Source: Conidiobolus incongruus B7586
Taxonomy: Eukaryota > Entomophthoromycota > Entomophthoromycetes > Entomophthorales > Conidiobolaceae
Direction: 5' to 3'
Assembly (NCBI GenBank): GCA_000697335.1
Contig: JNEM01012673.1
Location: 1-11,021 of the forward strand
DNA: 11,021 nt
The notes under the pieces were generated by a model that was not told where the DNA came from, did no database searches, and saw only the letters and a list, made by a program, of their open reading frames with translations. Of this stretch, positions 1 through 9,744 are shown one piece after another. Made by a program: the position numbers and the translations under genes. Position 1 is the first letter of the stretch; each line of letters opens with the position of its first letter.

Positions 1-783
1 TATATATTTAAAAATTTAATAAATAATTGATTTATTTAAAAAAACAATATAAAACTTATTATTAATCAATTTAGTTTTAAAATTAAATAAGAGAACCATA
101 TAATATTATAAATTATAGTTATAATAAATATTTATATATTAATAAAATATTTGTTTACTAGAATTTATATAAAGGATAATTTTAACTTAACCCAACATTT
201 TATTTTATTTTTAAATAAAAAATATATAAAGGAGTTTAGGATTTACTAATTATAATAGTTTATTATAGAGCTTATTGTTTTTAATAATATTGTAATAAAT
301 TTTGTATAGCTATAATTACTTAATTATTTTAAGCTTTAGTTAAATTATATGGTATTTATTTTATATATTTATTAACTAATATAAGTTTAAATTTTAATAT
401 ATATAAAATACTTTTATAGTTAATATTAAATTATTTAAATATTTCTTTAGTTAAAATAAAAAAGTATATTTTAATATATTATTTTTCCATAATTAATTAA
501 TAAAAAATAACAATAGAAATTAATTTTTTAGATTTAAATAAATATTAAATAACATCCCATTTGATTTTAAAATAGCAAATATAGTGGTAAATGGTAAATT
601 TAAATAAAAAATTATCTCTATAAACTATTTGTAAATCTTAAATGATTTTAAAGGGTAAATAATTAAGTTTTAGTGATACTAAAATAAAAAACTTTTGATG
701 ATTACTATCTAATTTAAGTATAGTTAAATTTAACCTCAAATTTTAAATAAAAAATATTTTAATAAAAAAGCAAACAAAGAGAG

Positions 784-810
784 TATATATATATATATAT
801 ATATATATAT
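784..810. repeat. (TA)n microsatellite, 27 bp
   Basis: An uninterrupted alternating TA run, flanked by GAG on the left and TTTCAAAA on the right. It is likely length-polymorphic, and the alternating sequence can extrude a cruciform. No functional role is implied. Confidence 0.9.
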
Positions 811-1521
811 TTTCAAAATATCTATTCTCTTATATCTTTTATATATATTTGATTTCTCAAAACTGGCAATATGTTTGAAAAATCAGAAATTAAAAAATAT
901 GCCATTTCTTTCTTTTAAAAGTAATAATAAGAGTGATTCTCAGTAGAGAGTTAAATATCTTAAAACAAAACTGAACTAACAAATTGAGTTGATATATAGT
1001 ATTTTTCAAGTTTTATAATTGACTAATCATTTATAAAAGCTAGAATATTAATATCTGAAATTAAAATTTTTGTTTACATATACAGCATATATTTATTGAA
1101 GGTGAATTAATTCATTTTCGAACTCTCAATTGTATTATATTTAATTGAACTAAATTCAAAAATTAATAAATTGAAACAGCGTATGTAGAATTACTCATAT
1201 ATAAAAATTTCATGATAATGAATAGCCTTATTGGAATTTGAATGATTTTAATATTATTCGATCGTTAAAAATTTACAATAGCTTTTTAACTTACATATTT
1301 GCTTTGATATTTATGTAGAAAATATTAGAAAATTTAAACAGAAAAAATGAATGAATTAATATGATTTTAAATATAAGTACAAATTTATATATAATTTAAT
1401 ATCATAATAATGTCAGATATATTTATATTTTATCAGAATATGGTAATTAATAAAAATTTATAATTAATTTAATTTCAATTTATAATCCAGAATTCGTATA
1501 TTAAATATTAAAATTAAAGAT

Positions 1522-1527
1522 TTTATT
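1522..1527 (-). promoter_or_regulatory. Possible poly(A) signal AATAAA of gene A
   Basis: The minus strand reads AATAAA about 65 bases past the gene A stop codon, inside an A/T-only tract. The spacing is plausible for a 3' UTR, but this hexamer is expected often by chance at such base composition. Confidence 0.25.
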
Positions 1528-1592
1528 TTTTTTATAATAATAAAAAAATTGAAAATTCTATTAAATCAACAAAGTTAAAATATTTTTAATTA

Positions 1593-3115
1593 TTAAATCC
1601 TTTTAGAAATCTTTACTCTGAACCTATTCTCTTTTGGCTTATAAGAAAATTTGAAAATTGGTGTCAATTGAGTATCTACCAATTCAAAATTAAAATTTCT
1701 GATTAAATTACTTAATATCAAATAAAGTTGACTCAAAGCTAAATCTCTTCCAATACATGAACCAGGACCTAAGCCAAATGAAAGTAATTTAGTTTTGTTA
1801 GCTTCTCGATCTTCCCCTAACCAGCGTTCCAAGTTGAATTCTCTAGGATTTTTCCAAAAAGTGGGATCGTTATGTTGAGAATATATATCAAATGTGACCA
1901 CGGTCTACAATAAATTAGTTAAAAATAATATAATTTTGAATCGGTATTTACCTTAGGTGGAAGATAATGACCATCGATGGTTATACCTCCTTCTGGAACT
2001 TCTCGAGGGAAATGACCACAAATTGCTGGATGCATTCTCATACTCTCCAATATAGCAGCTCCTAAATACTTTAAATCTTTCTTAGCAGCAGCGACAGAAA
2101 TTGGTTCATTAAGATTGGAAAAACGTTCCAAAATTTCTTTAACAACTAGTTGATAAATATCTGGATGTTTGAGCAATTCATATAATGTAAAAGTAAGTGT
2201 AGTTGCAGTAGTGCCCATACCAGCAAATAGCAAGACCAAGCACTCATCCACAATTTCCAAATCAGTCAGAGTAGCACCAGTTTCGGGGTCTTTAGCATCA
2301 ATTAAGCTTTGCAGAATATCGTGGTGAACTTCGTTAGTGGCTTTACGTTGATAAATTTTGTCAAGTATCATTGGTTTAAATAAAATCTCCATAGGGAATT
2401 TAACACGGTTGTAGAATGGAGTTAATAACCTTAAAAATAATACTGTTCTAGTTTGGGCTATCTGATCTACATAATATAAACCTTTCTTTTGGTCACATGT
2501 GGTGTTTAAATTTGTACCAAATAATAATACGCTCATTACATCAAAAGTATTGCACTGAAAAAGGTGGTAAAAATCGAATTCGCGGTTAGGTTCTTTATCT
2601 AAAAATGAGTTTAGATATTGAACTAATTTCTCACTTCCAACTTTGTAAATAGTAGACTCCATTGCATTTAATGACTTGTTACTGAAGGCTGGTGAAATTA
2701 GCTTTTTTCTACCAATATGGAAATCTTTATCTCGAGTCGAAAACAAGTTAGGTCCTGCAGAATCAAATAAGCTATACATTTTTGATTTGCGAAACGAATA
2801 TCCCAGAAAATACTTGCGACACTCCATATCATTAAGAAGGACCATATTACCATCCAAAAGTACTACTTTTCCATACTTTAAAGAAAATTCAAGATGATTA
2901 GCAGGGTTACCGATGGCTCTATTATAGAAATATTTAATAAAATGCCAAAATGCATTCTTTCCTCGAGGTAAATTTCTTAACGGGCCAAAATAGAAAGGGA
3001 ATATGATATATGAGAATGAATAATAAAGGATCAATGTAGATACCACGTATCTCGTAATAGCAAATATTGACCTTTGAGGACTCGACTTTATTGATAATAT
3101 TTGTTTAGAAGACAT
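1593..3115 (-). CDS. Cytochrome P450 (gene A), two exons: complement(1593..1904, 1952..3115), 491 aa
   Basis: Membrane-bound class II P450, expected to be a heme-thiolate monooxygenase at the ER; substrate unknown. The start is forced: the next in-frame Met is residue 91, after the anchor, and an in-frame stop (3128-3130) lies just upstream. A polar head (1-16) precedes a hydrophobic anchor (about 17-41) and the hinge GPLRNLP (44-50). Further landmarks are helix C FHIGR (132-136, Phe for the usual Trp), I-helix AGMGTT (298-303), ExxR E357-R360, FNLERW (411-416) and heme loop FGLGPGSCIGR (431-441) with ligand Cys438. Two near-invariant residues are replaced: the I-helix acid by Gly301 (GGC) and the heme-propionate Arg by Gly436 (GGT; gene B has CGT). 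The frame is intact and many differences from B look synonymous, so I call it a gene, perhaps of altered activity, rather than a pseudogene. Length is normal for the family; family number not assigned. It faces away from gene B across 4.4 kb. Confidence 0.94.
1905..1951 (-). other. Intron of P450 gene A (47 nt, GT-AG, phase 0)
   Basis: On the minus strand the intron starts GTAAAT right after the Lys388 codon and ends TTGTAG, after which exon 2 opens with ACC GTG (Thr389-Val390). CTAAT, a good fungal branch-site match, has its branch A at 1915, ten bases from the acceptor end. Reading straight through adds ten non-P450 residues and then a stop, while splicing restores the unbroken P450 alignment. 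The position equals that of gene B's intron. Confidence 0.93.
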
Positions 3116-4020
3116 TTGATAAATATTTTATTTATTTGCTTTAAGTGTACATCGCTAAATATACATTAAATATGGCTAATAACCCCATTTAAATATTTTA
3201 TTAATTTTGAATAAAAATAGTTTTTTGTTTTATGTTAACAAATTATAATTTTTATTTGAAAGATTTTTTTTTGAAATGTTGAGAAAATTTTTTTAATTTT
3301 AAGTAAATATCCATTATAAGTGGTTTAAAATATTTATCCAAATTATAATATATCTATATATGAATATAAATATTAGGAAAAAAACATTTCAATATAGATT
3401 GAAAAGGAAAAATTATTTTTCAAAATAGAAAAAAACATTACACTAATAATTAATATCAACAATATTGCAATCAACTTATCAACCTGTAAATAATGTGGTA
3501 TTTGTGTATTGACAATTACAAGTTTATTAGTGAATTTCAGACCAGATTGGAATATTAATTATGGATCACTTATTGAAAAATATATCTAAACACAAGTTAA
3601 TTTAACGAAAATAGCTATTTTAATAAATAGTGATCATCTCAACTTAGTATTAAAACTGAAATTTTTGGTTTATTGGTTAATATTTGAAAATTTTGGGGGA
3701 GATATTATATATGATATATGTGCAATTCAGAGTTTAATATAGCTAACATTAAAATAGTTTGTCTGATAAAATAAATATAGTTCAAGGTATATTCAATTAT
3801 CTTGCATTTTTAAATTAAACATAATCAAGAAATCTAAAATATCTAAATACTATAAATATAAAATATAATTTGGTTTGAAATATCTTAGTAAAGTAATCTT
3901 TATATAATTAAATTATTTTTATATTAATTTAAATTTTAAAATTTATAAAAATATTGATTATAATAATTACCAAAGTAAAAAAAAATTAATTTAAACAGTT
4001 ATATTAGGTTATTGATAACT

Positions 4021-4380
4021 ATAAACATGGGAGGAAATAAACTTTGAGAGCTTAAGCAAAAAATCACCAGTGGTAAACAATAGATTACCACAAAGTTAAG
4101 GGGAATTAAGGGAGCTCACCAAATTAGGTGAAAATAGTTTACTACAAATTGGGTTCTTTGAATAAAGTAAATATCTCATACTTGTCATAACTTAATACTT
4201 CTGTGAGTATTATAAGAAAAGCTTAAAGACTGGATACTTTTGAAAATAAAGACTAAAAGATAGAAAAAGATGTATTTATTAATTAGCTTATGATAAACTT
4301 ATATTAGTTTCAATTGTTAAGTTTGAGTGGCTATGAATAACTTCAGATAGAAAGTGATAAGTTAAACTAGTTCATGAAAT
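4021..4380 (+). pseudogene. Possible decayed gene fragment, plus strand; faint resemblance to the fungal Zn-cluster factor middle region
   Basis: At 4021-4140 GC is 41 of 120 bases by hand count, close to the coding level and about twice the surroundings. In the frame of 4028 short open blocks are split by several stops: one with ESLSKKSPVVNN (4046-4081), one with ELTKLGENSLLQIGFFE (about 4112-4162), and one with DRKRCIY, a stop, then LAYDK (about 4259-4297). Their order loosely recalls fungal transcription-factor middle homology regions, which carry SP-x-x-x-N, then Y/F-E, then a basic stretch with W-x-x-Y-x-x-D-R. The resemblance is by eye and weak, and open runs of this length are common by chance here. 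It could equally be noncoding DNA of higher GC. A 7-bp hairpin (GTGGTAA 4070-4076, TTACCAC 4085-4091) lies inside. Confidence 0.18.
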
Positions 4381-4841
4381 AAGGTAATTTTAATGTGACT
4401 TCTTGAATTAATATAATATTTTGAGATTTTTGAGTGATAGACAAGATTATTCTTTATAATTATTATAATTTACTTTTGAATTATTAGAAAAATAAAAAAA
4501 AATTAGTTTTCTAGTTATATATATACTATAGATTAGAGTGATATAAACAAATAATATATTTTATCAATTTCTTAGTAGTTATTTGATTAATAGTATTAAA
4601 GTTCATCTCATATTATTGATAAATCTAATTTTATAATTATATTAAAATAAAACAGTTCATAAATAAAAATATTAAGTATAAAAATTTTTGGCATTTGAAA
4701 AACAAAATAATATTTATAACAATAATCTGAAATTTATTTAATATTGTCTATAATATTTCAATTTTATTTGTACTAAAAGTTTATTTTAAATATTTTCAAA
4801 TAGAGTTATGGACAAATTAAACAAATATATCAAATATTATT

Positions 4842-4920
4842 GAATATTTATATAGTGAAATCTATATATATTCCTTTAGTTTATACATAAAATTATCCAA
4901 CTGGGAGAATATTTATATAG
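4842..4920. repeat. 14-bp direct repeat pair GAATATTTATATAG
   Basis: The same 14-mer occurs at 4842-4855 and 4907-4920, 65 bases apart. An 11-bp inverted pair overlaps it: AAATCTATATA at 4858-4868 and TATATAGATTT at 4914-4924. The repeats are real, but with so few G/C bases they may be fortuitous. Confidence 0.5.
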
Positions 4921-5242
4921 ATTTAATTTCATATAGGTGATTATTTTGATTAGCCATAATATAGCTATATTAAATATACGAATTATATTAATTTTACTCA
5001 GTAATTTTATCATTATCATATCATATCGGTATATTGCTCAATTATTCATGATGTATTATCTTTCAATACTATTATATTTTACCATCCAATTATAATATCT
5101 TTGGTGAATAAGTAATTGTTGGATTAATAATATGTGTTGTAAGGATTAAAATAATAACAAAATCATAATGAACTTTTAATATTATATTAGTCAATAATAA
5201 TGACATGAGTATATGATTAATCCAATTATATTTATTTGATAT

Positions 5243-5264
5243 TATATATATATATATATATATA
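5243..5264. repeat. (TA)n microsatellite, 22 bp
   Basis: An uninterrupted TA dinucleotide run within the divergent intergenic region, followed by ATACATAAC. It also creates the low-complexity start of a spurious minus-strand open frame. Confidence 0.9.
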
Positions 5265-6234
5265 ATACATAACAATTAATTAATTATAATAATTTTTATA
5301 GCCTCACCACTCAGTTATAATATGAATTTGATTGAATATTATAAAGATATCCTATTCAAAATCTAATAATAAAAGTGAGAAGATTAATTTGTATGAATTG
5401 TTTAACATATCGAATCATTTGATCCTACAACCACAATTCCGATTTTGACTATATTAAATGAAATTTTAATATTTATTTTTATTTGTATGATGATATGGGT
5501 TTAATTGATAATATAATTAAATTTATATTAATTAATAATATAAAAATTGGAAAATTAGTATTAGAGATGAATTTAACAAATAATATATAAAAGATATTAT
5601 ATTTATTAGTCCGATATTTATTTTTAAAATGGAAATGAAAACAATTAATGATTAATATTCTATGAATGATTCATGGTAATTTCTGTGAAAAAATTATACT
5701 TGGCCATTTTTCCTATTATATGTTTATCATTGGAATATAAACAACTAATTCAAATTCTTGAAAATATATATTGATCTTTGATACTCATATTATTAACTTA
5801 TTTTTCTATTATCGATAATATTTTTAATATTGTATTCATTTAAAGAGAAATATATATTAATTTTATTTTATTCAATGTTATTCAGTTTAAAAAGTTATTA
5901 TTTTTAAATATAATTATATAATAAAAGTCGTTTTATTATATAATATATATTTTTACACAATAGTGTTGGTCAATAATTTGTGAGTATAATACATAACGTT
6001 TTTTATTTGAATATATAATCGATATAATTATTCAAAAAAAAATTAGTACTTTTTTTAAACAATATACTTGATATGATCCAAATATATAATTACATAATTT
6101 AATTTTATGATTTTAGTGTTATTATAGAATATTTTATTTCTAATTTTTAATAAGTAATATTATAATTAGAACAATAAAATTTGAAAATTAAAACTTTGGT
6201 AAATTGATTCTTCAAATTATATATTGTTTGAATA

Positions 6235-6250
6235 ATATATATATATATAT
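6235..6250. repeat. (AT)n microsatellite, 16 bp
   Basis: A short uninterrupted AT run in the divergent intergenic region, followed by TTATATG. Confidence 0.85.
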
Positions 6251-7493
6251 TTATATGTTTTATATGTGTTATATTAATAATACGGATAATTGGGATATAT
6301 TTTGATAATAAAATGTAATTTTAACATATTTAATAATTTTGAAACCATTTTATTGAAGGAGTTTATTAATGAATTAATTAAGGTTAATAAAAAAATAAAA
6401 TTTGTTTTATTCAAAATATTATATAATATCAAAATGAAAGGGGAAATTAAATGTGAAAATAGCATGTAAAATAACTGTAATATTTCAATTACCTCGCTAT
6501 TTTAAAATTAGAAAGGGAAAGAATATAATTTAATGAACAAAAATTGAGAGTGAAACTGATCATTGCATGATTTGTGATATTTATATAAACAAAGTTTTTA
6601 GCTTTTAAAAAATTCAAATTATTATAAAATAAATTTTCAAGTTTAAAAAATCACGCTCAACTGTCTGTATAAATATATTTACAGTGAACAAATTACGTTT
6701 TTAAAATATCGATGATATTTATGCGTTATTGTTTTCATAAACTTTAAAAATTGATATCAAATTCAAAATTATATTCATTTCAATGAATTTAAAATCAAAA
6801 TATATTGTTATATTTTTTCCAAACATAACATAATATTGATATTAATATAATTTGCCAAGTTATACATTATTCCTGCTGAGCTTTACAACTTATAAGATAG
6901 TCTAGCTTTTTATATCAACAAATATATATATTATTAATACTATAGATTTCGACTAAATTTGATACATCTATAAAGTTGTTTATAATCTATTATTATATTT
7001 TTCATTCATATCAATAGTTTTTATCAAGATTTTCGAAATCACTTTATAGAACCTTAAATAGAATTTATGAGTTTAAACTGAATTAATTGTGTTATGAGTG
7101 CTTGATACTATCTTATTATACAAAAATTAAAATTTAAACTAAGATCATATTTTATCTAACAAATAATTCACTAATACTATCGTATCATTTCATATGAATG
7201 ATAATCTGGATATAAATGGATCAGATTATCAAATTTAAAATTACCCAATCAATTCTGCTTTTTTTTATTCTTCATGAAGTTTCATTGGATCTTCAATATC
7301 CATTTATTAAACTAGTAATTTTTCAAATTTTAGTTAATAATTTCCTATCTCATATCTAATTTAACTTGTATTTTTATTTATCCCATTGTTCTGAATATTA
7401 AATTCAAAGTATATATTAAGGTTGATGAAATTATAAACCTTACAATTGTTTTACATTGAAGAATTGATAATAAAATAAATCATTTTTTAAAAA

Positions 7494-8993
7494 ATGTACA
7501 CGTTAACATCGGTATTTACTGCCATATGCTATATAATATTGGCTTTAATTATATATATTTCATATTCCAAGATCATCTACCCTTATTATATTGGTCCCTT
7601 GAGGAAGTTACCTCGTATCAAAAATGGATTCATTCATTATATAAAACATATGTATAATCAAGCAATTGGTAACCCAGCATATAATTTGGAGTTAACTGAG
7701 AAACACGGGAATTTAGTACATTTATTCGACAATTTTGTACTAATTAATCATGCAGATTGTCGCAAGTATTATATGTCCTACAAAATTCCCAAAGCACCAC
7801 GTTATAAGCTTTTTGATATCAATGGACCTAATTTGTTTTCAGCTGTTAACAAAGATTTTCATGTTAATAGAAAGAAATTGATTTTACCAGCATTCAGTAA
7901 TAAGTCTTTAAGCGCTATGGAATCCATTATTAACAAAGTTGGTAGCGAGAGTTTGGTCCAATATATTGATTCTTTCTTAGATAATGAACCAAATCGCGAA
8001 TTCGATTTCAATCATCTCTTTCACTGTACCTCATTGGATGTCATTAGTGAGCTAGTATTTGGTATATCCTTGAATACTACATGGGATCAAAAAAAAGCTT
8101 TATACCATATGAAACAACTAGAAAAAAGTCAAATACATTTGTTTTTAAGATCATTGATTCCATTTTTCAATTGGATTAGACTTCCTTTGGAGAACTTATA
8201 TAAAGAAATGATCCTTGAAAATATTCATCAGCGTAGAAACTCTAATGAGATTTATAATGATATTTTACAAAGTATGGTTGATGCCAGAGACCCCGAAACT
8301 GACGATGCTTTGACAGATTTGGAAATTGTTGATGAGTGTCTGGTCTTGCTATTTGCTGGCATGGATACTACTGCTGTTACCCTTACTTGGACTTTATACG
8401 AATTGCTTAAACACCCAGAACTTTATGAATTAGTTGCCAATGAAATTTTGGAACATTTTCCTAATAAGAATCAACCTATTTCAGTAGAAGCTGCCAAGAA
8501 TGATCTTAAATACCTAGGAGCTGTTATTTTGGAAAGTATGAGGATGCACCCAGTCGGTATTGGACCTTTCCCCAGAGAAGTTCCAAAAGGTGGAATCACT
8601 ATTGACGGATTTTATCTTCCACACAAGGTAAATTTAATTAATTTGTCATTCATACAAAGTTAATATATTTTATGATTTTAGACTGTTATCACCGTGGATG
8701 TTTACGCTCAACATTACCATTCCTCTATGTGGGAGAATGGTAATGTATTCAATATAGATCGCTGGTTAGGAGAAGATCGAGAAACCAACAAATCAAAATT
8801 ACTCCCATTTGGCGTTGGTCCTCGTTCTTGTATTGGACGAGATTTAGCTTTGAATGAAATTCATTTAGTATTAGCAAATTTAATCAGACATTTTAATTTT
8901 GAATTAATTGATACTGAGCTTACCCCAGTTGTACAATTTTTGTACAAACCCAAACAGAACAGTTTTAGAGTTAAGGTTTCTAGAAGAGCTTAA
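7494..8993 (+). CDS. Cytochrome P450 (gene B), two exons: join(7494..8627, 8682..8993), 481 aa
   Basis: Membrane-bound class II P450 and paralogue of gene A, ten residues shorter at the N-terminus. The start is forced: an in-frame TAA lies at 7488-7490, the next Met is residue 53, and the hydrophobic anchor begins almost at once (about 5-31). Hinge GPLRKLP (34-40) follows. Helix C is FHVNR (122-126, Phe for Trp), the I-helix is AGMDTT (288-293) with both Asp291 and Thr292, ExxR is E347-R350, and the heme loop FGVGPRSCIGR (421-431) is canonical, with Arg426 and ligand Cys428. The stretch before the ERW-type motif is unusual: gene A's DPTFW-N-P reads HSSMW-N-G here, and the motif itself is IDRW (403-406). 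All elements for a working monooxygenase are present; substrate and family number cannot be read. The second exon encodes 103 residues, exactly as in gene A. Codons lean to A/T but the gene is far richer in GC than its flanks. Confidence 0.95.
8628..8681 (+). other. Intron of P450 gene B (54 nt, GT-AG, phase 0)
   Basis: Donor GTAAAT follows the Lys378 codon (AAG) and the acceptor is GATTTTAG; exon 2 resumes with ACT GTT ATC (Thr-Val-Ile). Although 54 is a multiple of three, retention would end translation at the in-frame TAA at 8661-8663. A branch-site candidate TTAAT lies at 8660-8664, weaker than gene A's CTAAT. Donor hexamer, phase and protein position match gene A's intron. Confidence 0.93.
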
Positions 8994-9022
8994 TTCTGTA
9001 TACCTTTAATTTTTAAAATTAA

Positions 9023-9028
9023 AATAAA
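9023..9028 (+). promoter_or_regulatory. Possible poly(A) signal AATAAA of gene B
   Basis: AATAAA lies 29 bases past the gene B stop and is followed by a T-rich tract, an arrangement compatible with fungal 3' end formation. The hexamer is common by chance in such AT-rich DNA. Confidence 0.3.
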
Positions 9029-9207
9029 TATTTTTTTTTATTTTTTATTCAATCATTGTTTCAATTATATTTATTAAATTTTAGTCCCTTTATTTAAACA
9101 ATAAATAAAAAATACCTTTAAATGTTTTGAAATTTTAGTATTATAGTATTATTGTTACACTTTAAACTCTTTATCAGTCATATGTATATTATTATATTAG
9201 ATGGCCG

Positions 9208-9210
<3 letters not shown>

Positions 9211-9240
<30 letters not shown>
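9211..9240. repeat. (AT)15 microsatellite, 30 bp
   Basis: The longest simple repeat in the window, preceded by GGCCGATA and followed by TATATTTTTC. It is probably length-variable and, as a long alternating AT run, prone to cruciform extrusion. Confidence 0.92.
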
Positions 9241-9245
<5 letters not shown>

Positions 9246-9744
9246 TTTTCTAGATATTATATATGCTTCATATAATTATTATAACATGGACCAATTTGTT
9301 GAATTGTAGAGTATTACTAAATTATTCAAAGTTAAGCTTTTCTAAGATCATCAATGGTCTCTTTGTGGTATCATATATCAGTCTCTTCATTTGTATAACT
9401 CACATACTCTCAACTTTCGAAACTAGATAAATTCTAGTTATATGAAGAATAATTATACTACTATATACATAGATAAATATATTGGCTAGATTCATTCAGA
9501 TATGAATTTTGAATTCAAAATTAATCAATATATAATATAAATCATAATCTGATAATACATTTTTTTTGAAATTAATCATAATGAATTTAATCTTTAATCT
9601 CTAATAATTAAGTATTCCAATAATTTGATTATGTAAATAATTATTATTGAAACCATATAATTGGTACAAAGTGATTGATGAAAAATAAGAAATTCATAAT
9701 GTCTTTCTATTTAAAATATTTTATATAATGCATATCATTTTTAA

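Larger units (their letters stand above)
1..1592. other. AT-rich region downstream of gene A, no gene recognised
   Basis: This stretch is very AT-rich, with short stop-riddled frames on both strands and no protein motif, tRNA or snoRNA box set that I could find. It holds the 3' flank of gene A and a (TA)n run at 784-810. GC is a little higher around 840-1300, but nothing there reads as coding. Confidence 0.7.
3116..7493. other. Divergent intergenic region between the two P450 start codons (4.4 kb), no intact gene
   Basis: The promoters of both P450 genes must lie here, because the genes point away from each other. I see no intact coding gene, tRNA or rRNA. Most of the region is A/T tracts; GC rises mildly at 3460-3830, 4021-4380 and 5400-5460. 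TATA-like TATATA sits at 7410-7415, about 80 bases before gene B. A 7-bp inverted repeat, TAAGGTT (7417-7423) and AACCTTA (7436-7442), lies about 50 bases before gene B's ATG and could be a dimer-binding site, but I found no matching copy before gene A. Two short A/T-only open frames on the minus strand (5090-5275, 6274-6465) look like chance. Confidence 0.65.
8994..9744. other. AT-rich region downstream of gene B, no gene recognised
   Basis: This is the 3' flank of gene B. It contains an (AT)15 run at 9211-9240 and otherwise no open frame, RNA motif or repeat family that I could recognise on either strand. Confidence 0.7.

Noticed and set aside
2676-2897. Plus-strand open frame of 73 codons
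   Set aside because: It lies antisense inside exon 1 of P450 gene A, and that exon's coding frame explains it.
3461-3770. Plus frame with long open runs that reads like membrane segments
   Set aside because: Open runs of 30-50 codons are expected by chance at this AT content, and AT-rich DNA encodes hydrophobic residues by default; no family motif seen.
5090-5275. Minus-strand open frame of 61 codons
   Set aside because: Its start is a (TA)n run and its composition is almost only Ile, Tyr, Asn, Leu and Thr; no motif, and GC is at noncoding level.
6274-6465. Minus-strand open frame of 63 codons, hydrophobic
   Set aside because: Low-complexity AT-rich translation (Leu, Ile, Asn, Phe, Lys). 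Hydrophobic stretches arise readily from such DNA, and no conserved motif is visible.
8694-8993. C-terminal P450 exons read as separate small genes starting at GTG (8694 in gene B, 1901 in gene A)
   Set aside because: The GTG codons are internal valines. Splice sites at matching positions in both genes join these segments to the upstream exons in phase 0.
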